A stretch of 32,451 nucleotides of DNA, from NCBI GenBank assembly GCA_947481365.1, contig CANKGI010000006.1, positions 1 through 32,451 on the forward strand, written 5' to 3'. Shown piece after piece: positions 32,193 to 32,451 of the stretch. Below the pieces are notes generated by a model. That model searched no databases, had not been told where the DNA came from, and saw only the letters and a list, made by a program, of their open reading frames with translations. The stretch comes from Bacteroidota bacterium (GTDB lineage: Bacteria > Bacteroidota > Bacteroidia > UKL13-3). The number at the start of each line of letters is the position of its first letter. The stretch's first letter is position 1. A program made the position numbers and the translations under genes.

Positions 32193-32451
32193 ACAAATAA
32201 ATATCTTTTTTAATTTCATAACTACCATTTGCAATATCAGTGTAATTGATAACTGCATGATACATGCCTTGTTTGCAAGGTACACCATGAGGATTGTTTA
32301 AAACATAACCGTTCCAACCATGGAGATAGTCAGAAGATTCAAATAATAAATTCTCTTGTAAATCAAAAATGTGAGTAGTGATTGATTTCAGATTTATCCG
32401 ATTACTGGGAATTACTTTATAGGTACTATTACATTCCATATCCCCACGCTC
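32185..32451 (-). CDS. C-terminus of a T9SS type B (gliding-motility CHU_C-like) protein, partial
   Basis: The minus-strand frame is open to the right window edge and ends at TAA 32185-32187. The last 88 residues or so include ITTHIFDLQENLLFESSDYL, then HGWNGYVLNNPHGVPCKQG, MYHAVINYTDIANGSYEIKK and the end IYLLR. This has the pattern of the CHU_C / type B sorting domain (I-x-D-x-x-x-x-x-F-E-S, G-W-x-G, P-x-G-x-Y, K-x-x-x-x-L-x-R). An ATG at 32439 is inside the frame, but the upstream codons read on without a stop (ERGDME...), so it is not the true start. The rest of the gene lies outside the window. Confidence 0.6.
   Translation of the reverse strand, partial: ERGDMECNSTYKVIPSNRINLKSITTHIFDLQENLLFESSDYLHGWNGYVLNNPHGVPCKQGMYHAVINYTDIANGSYEIKKDIYLLR

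Overview
The window comes from an AT-rich member of the Bacteroidota. The evidence is two C-terminal type A sorting domains of the type IX secretion system (T9SS) plus one probable type B domain, a TonB-dependent receptor with a carboxypeptidase-like N-terminal domain, a reg-propeller/Y_Y_Y histidine kinase, and repeated matches to the phylum's -7 promoter element TAnnTTTG (with TTCG variants). The block lptE / TPR gene / secG / groES-groEL also matches a neighbourhood I know from this phylum. Below phylum level I cannot place it. No rRNA, tRNA, insertion sequence, prophage or CRISPR array was seen. It looks like an ordinary chromosomal segment with a few accessory genes.

Layout. 1-54: start of a minus-strand gene running off the left edge. 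326-4062: two-component pair, with the NarL-type regulator overlapping its large sensor kinase. 4091-7762: amino-acid permease, RluE-like pseudouridine synthase, a phage/Hef-like protein and a divergent MiaA; the first three overlap by ATGA. 7784-8614: MntA/HepT type VII toxin-antitoxin followed by a 52-residue zinc-ribbon protein. 8684-10560: divergent TPR and WYL-regulator genes. 10598-13695: a T9SS cargo protein converging on a TonB-dependent receptor. 13908-17023: citrate synthase, LptE, TPR protein, SecG. 17084-19217 (minus): ECF sigma factor with an anti-sigma/beta-barrel partner that resembles the dual-membrane-spanning (Dma) anti-sigma factors. 19407-21387: groES-groEL. 21492-26015: molybdenum-cofactor operon moaA, TSUP permease, moeA, moaD, moaE, moaCB. 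26143-28889: a two-domain cytochrome-c-like lipoprotein and a large secreted repeat protein with its own CxxCH motif. 28993-32153: UMF1-type transporter, LutA-like Fe-S protein, SPFH/prohibitin protein. 32185-32451: C-terminus of a T9SS type B protein running off the right edge.

How the genes fit together. Several neighbours point to envelope biogenesis and surveillance: LptE (LPS export), SecG (Sec translocon), GroESL (folding), and a sigma/anti-sigma pair whose anti-sigma factor appears to reach from cytoplasm to outer membrane. The Moco operon makes the cofactor up to Mo insertion, but no molybdoenzyme lies in the window. The rluE/Hef-like/miaA cluster suggests RNA modification and contains the gene whose function is least obvious. 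The items I would check first are the Dma-like pair, the Hef-like protein, the terminator-like hairpin inside the lptE signal-peptide codons, and the surface haem-protein pair.
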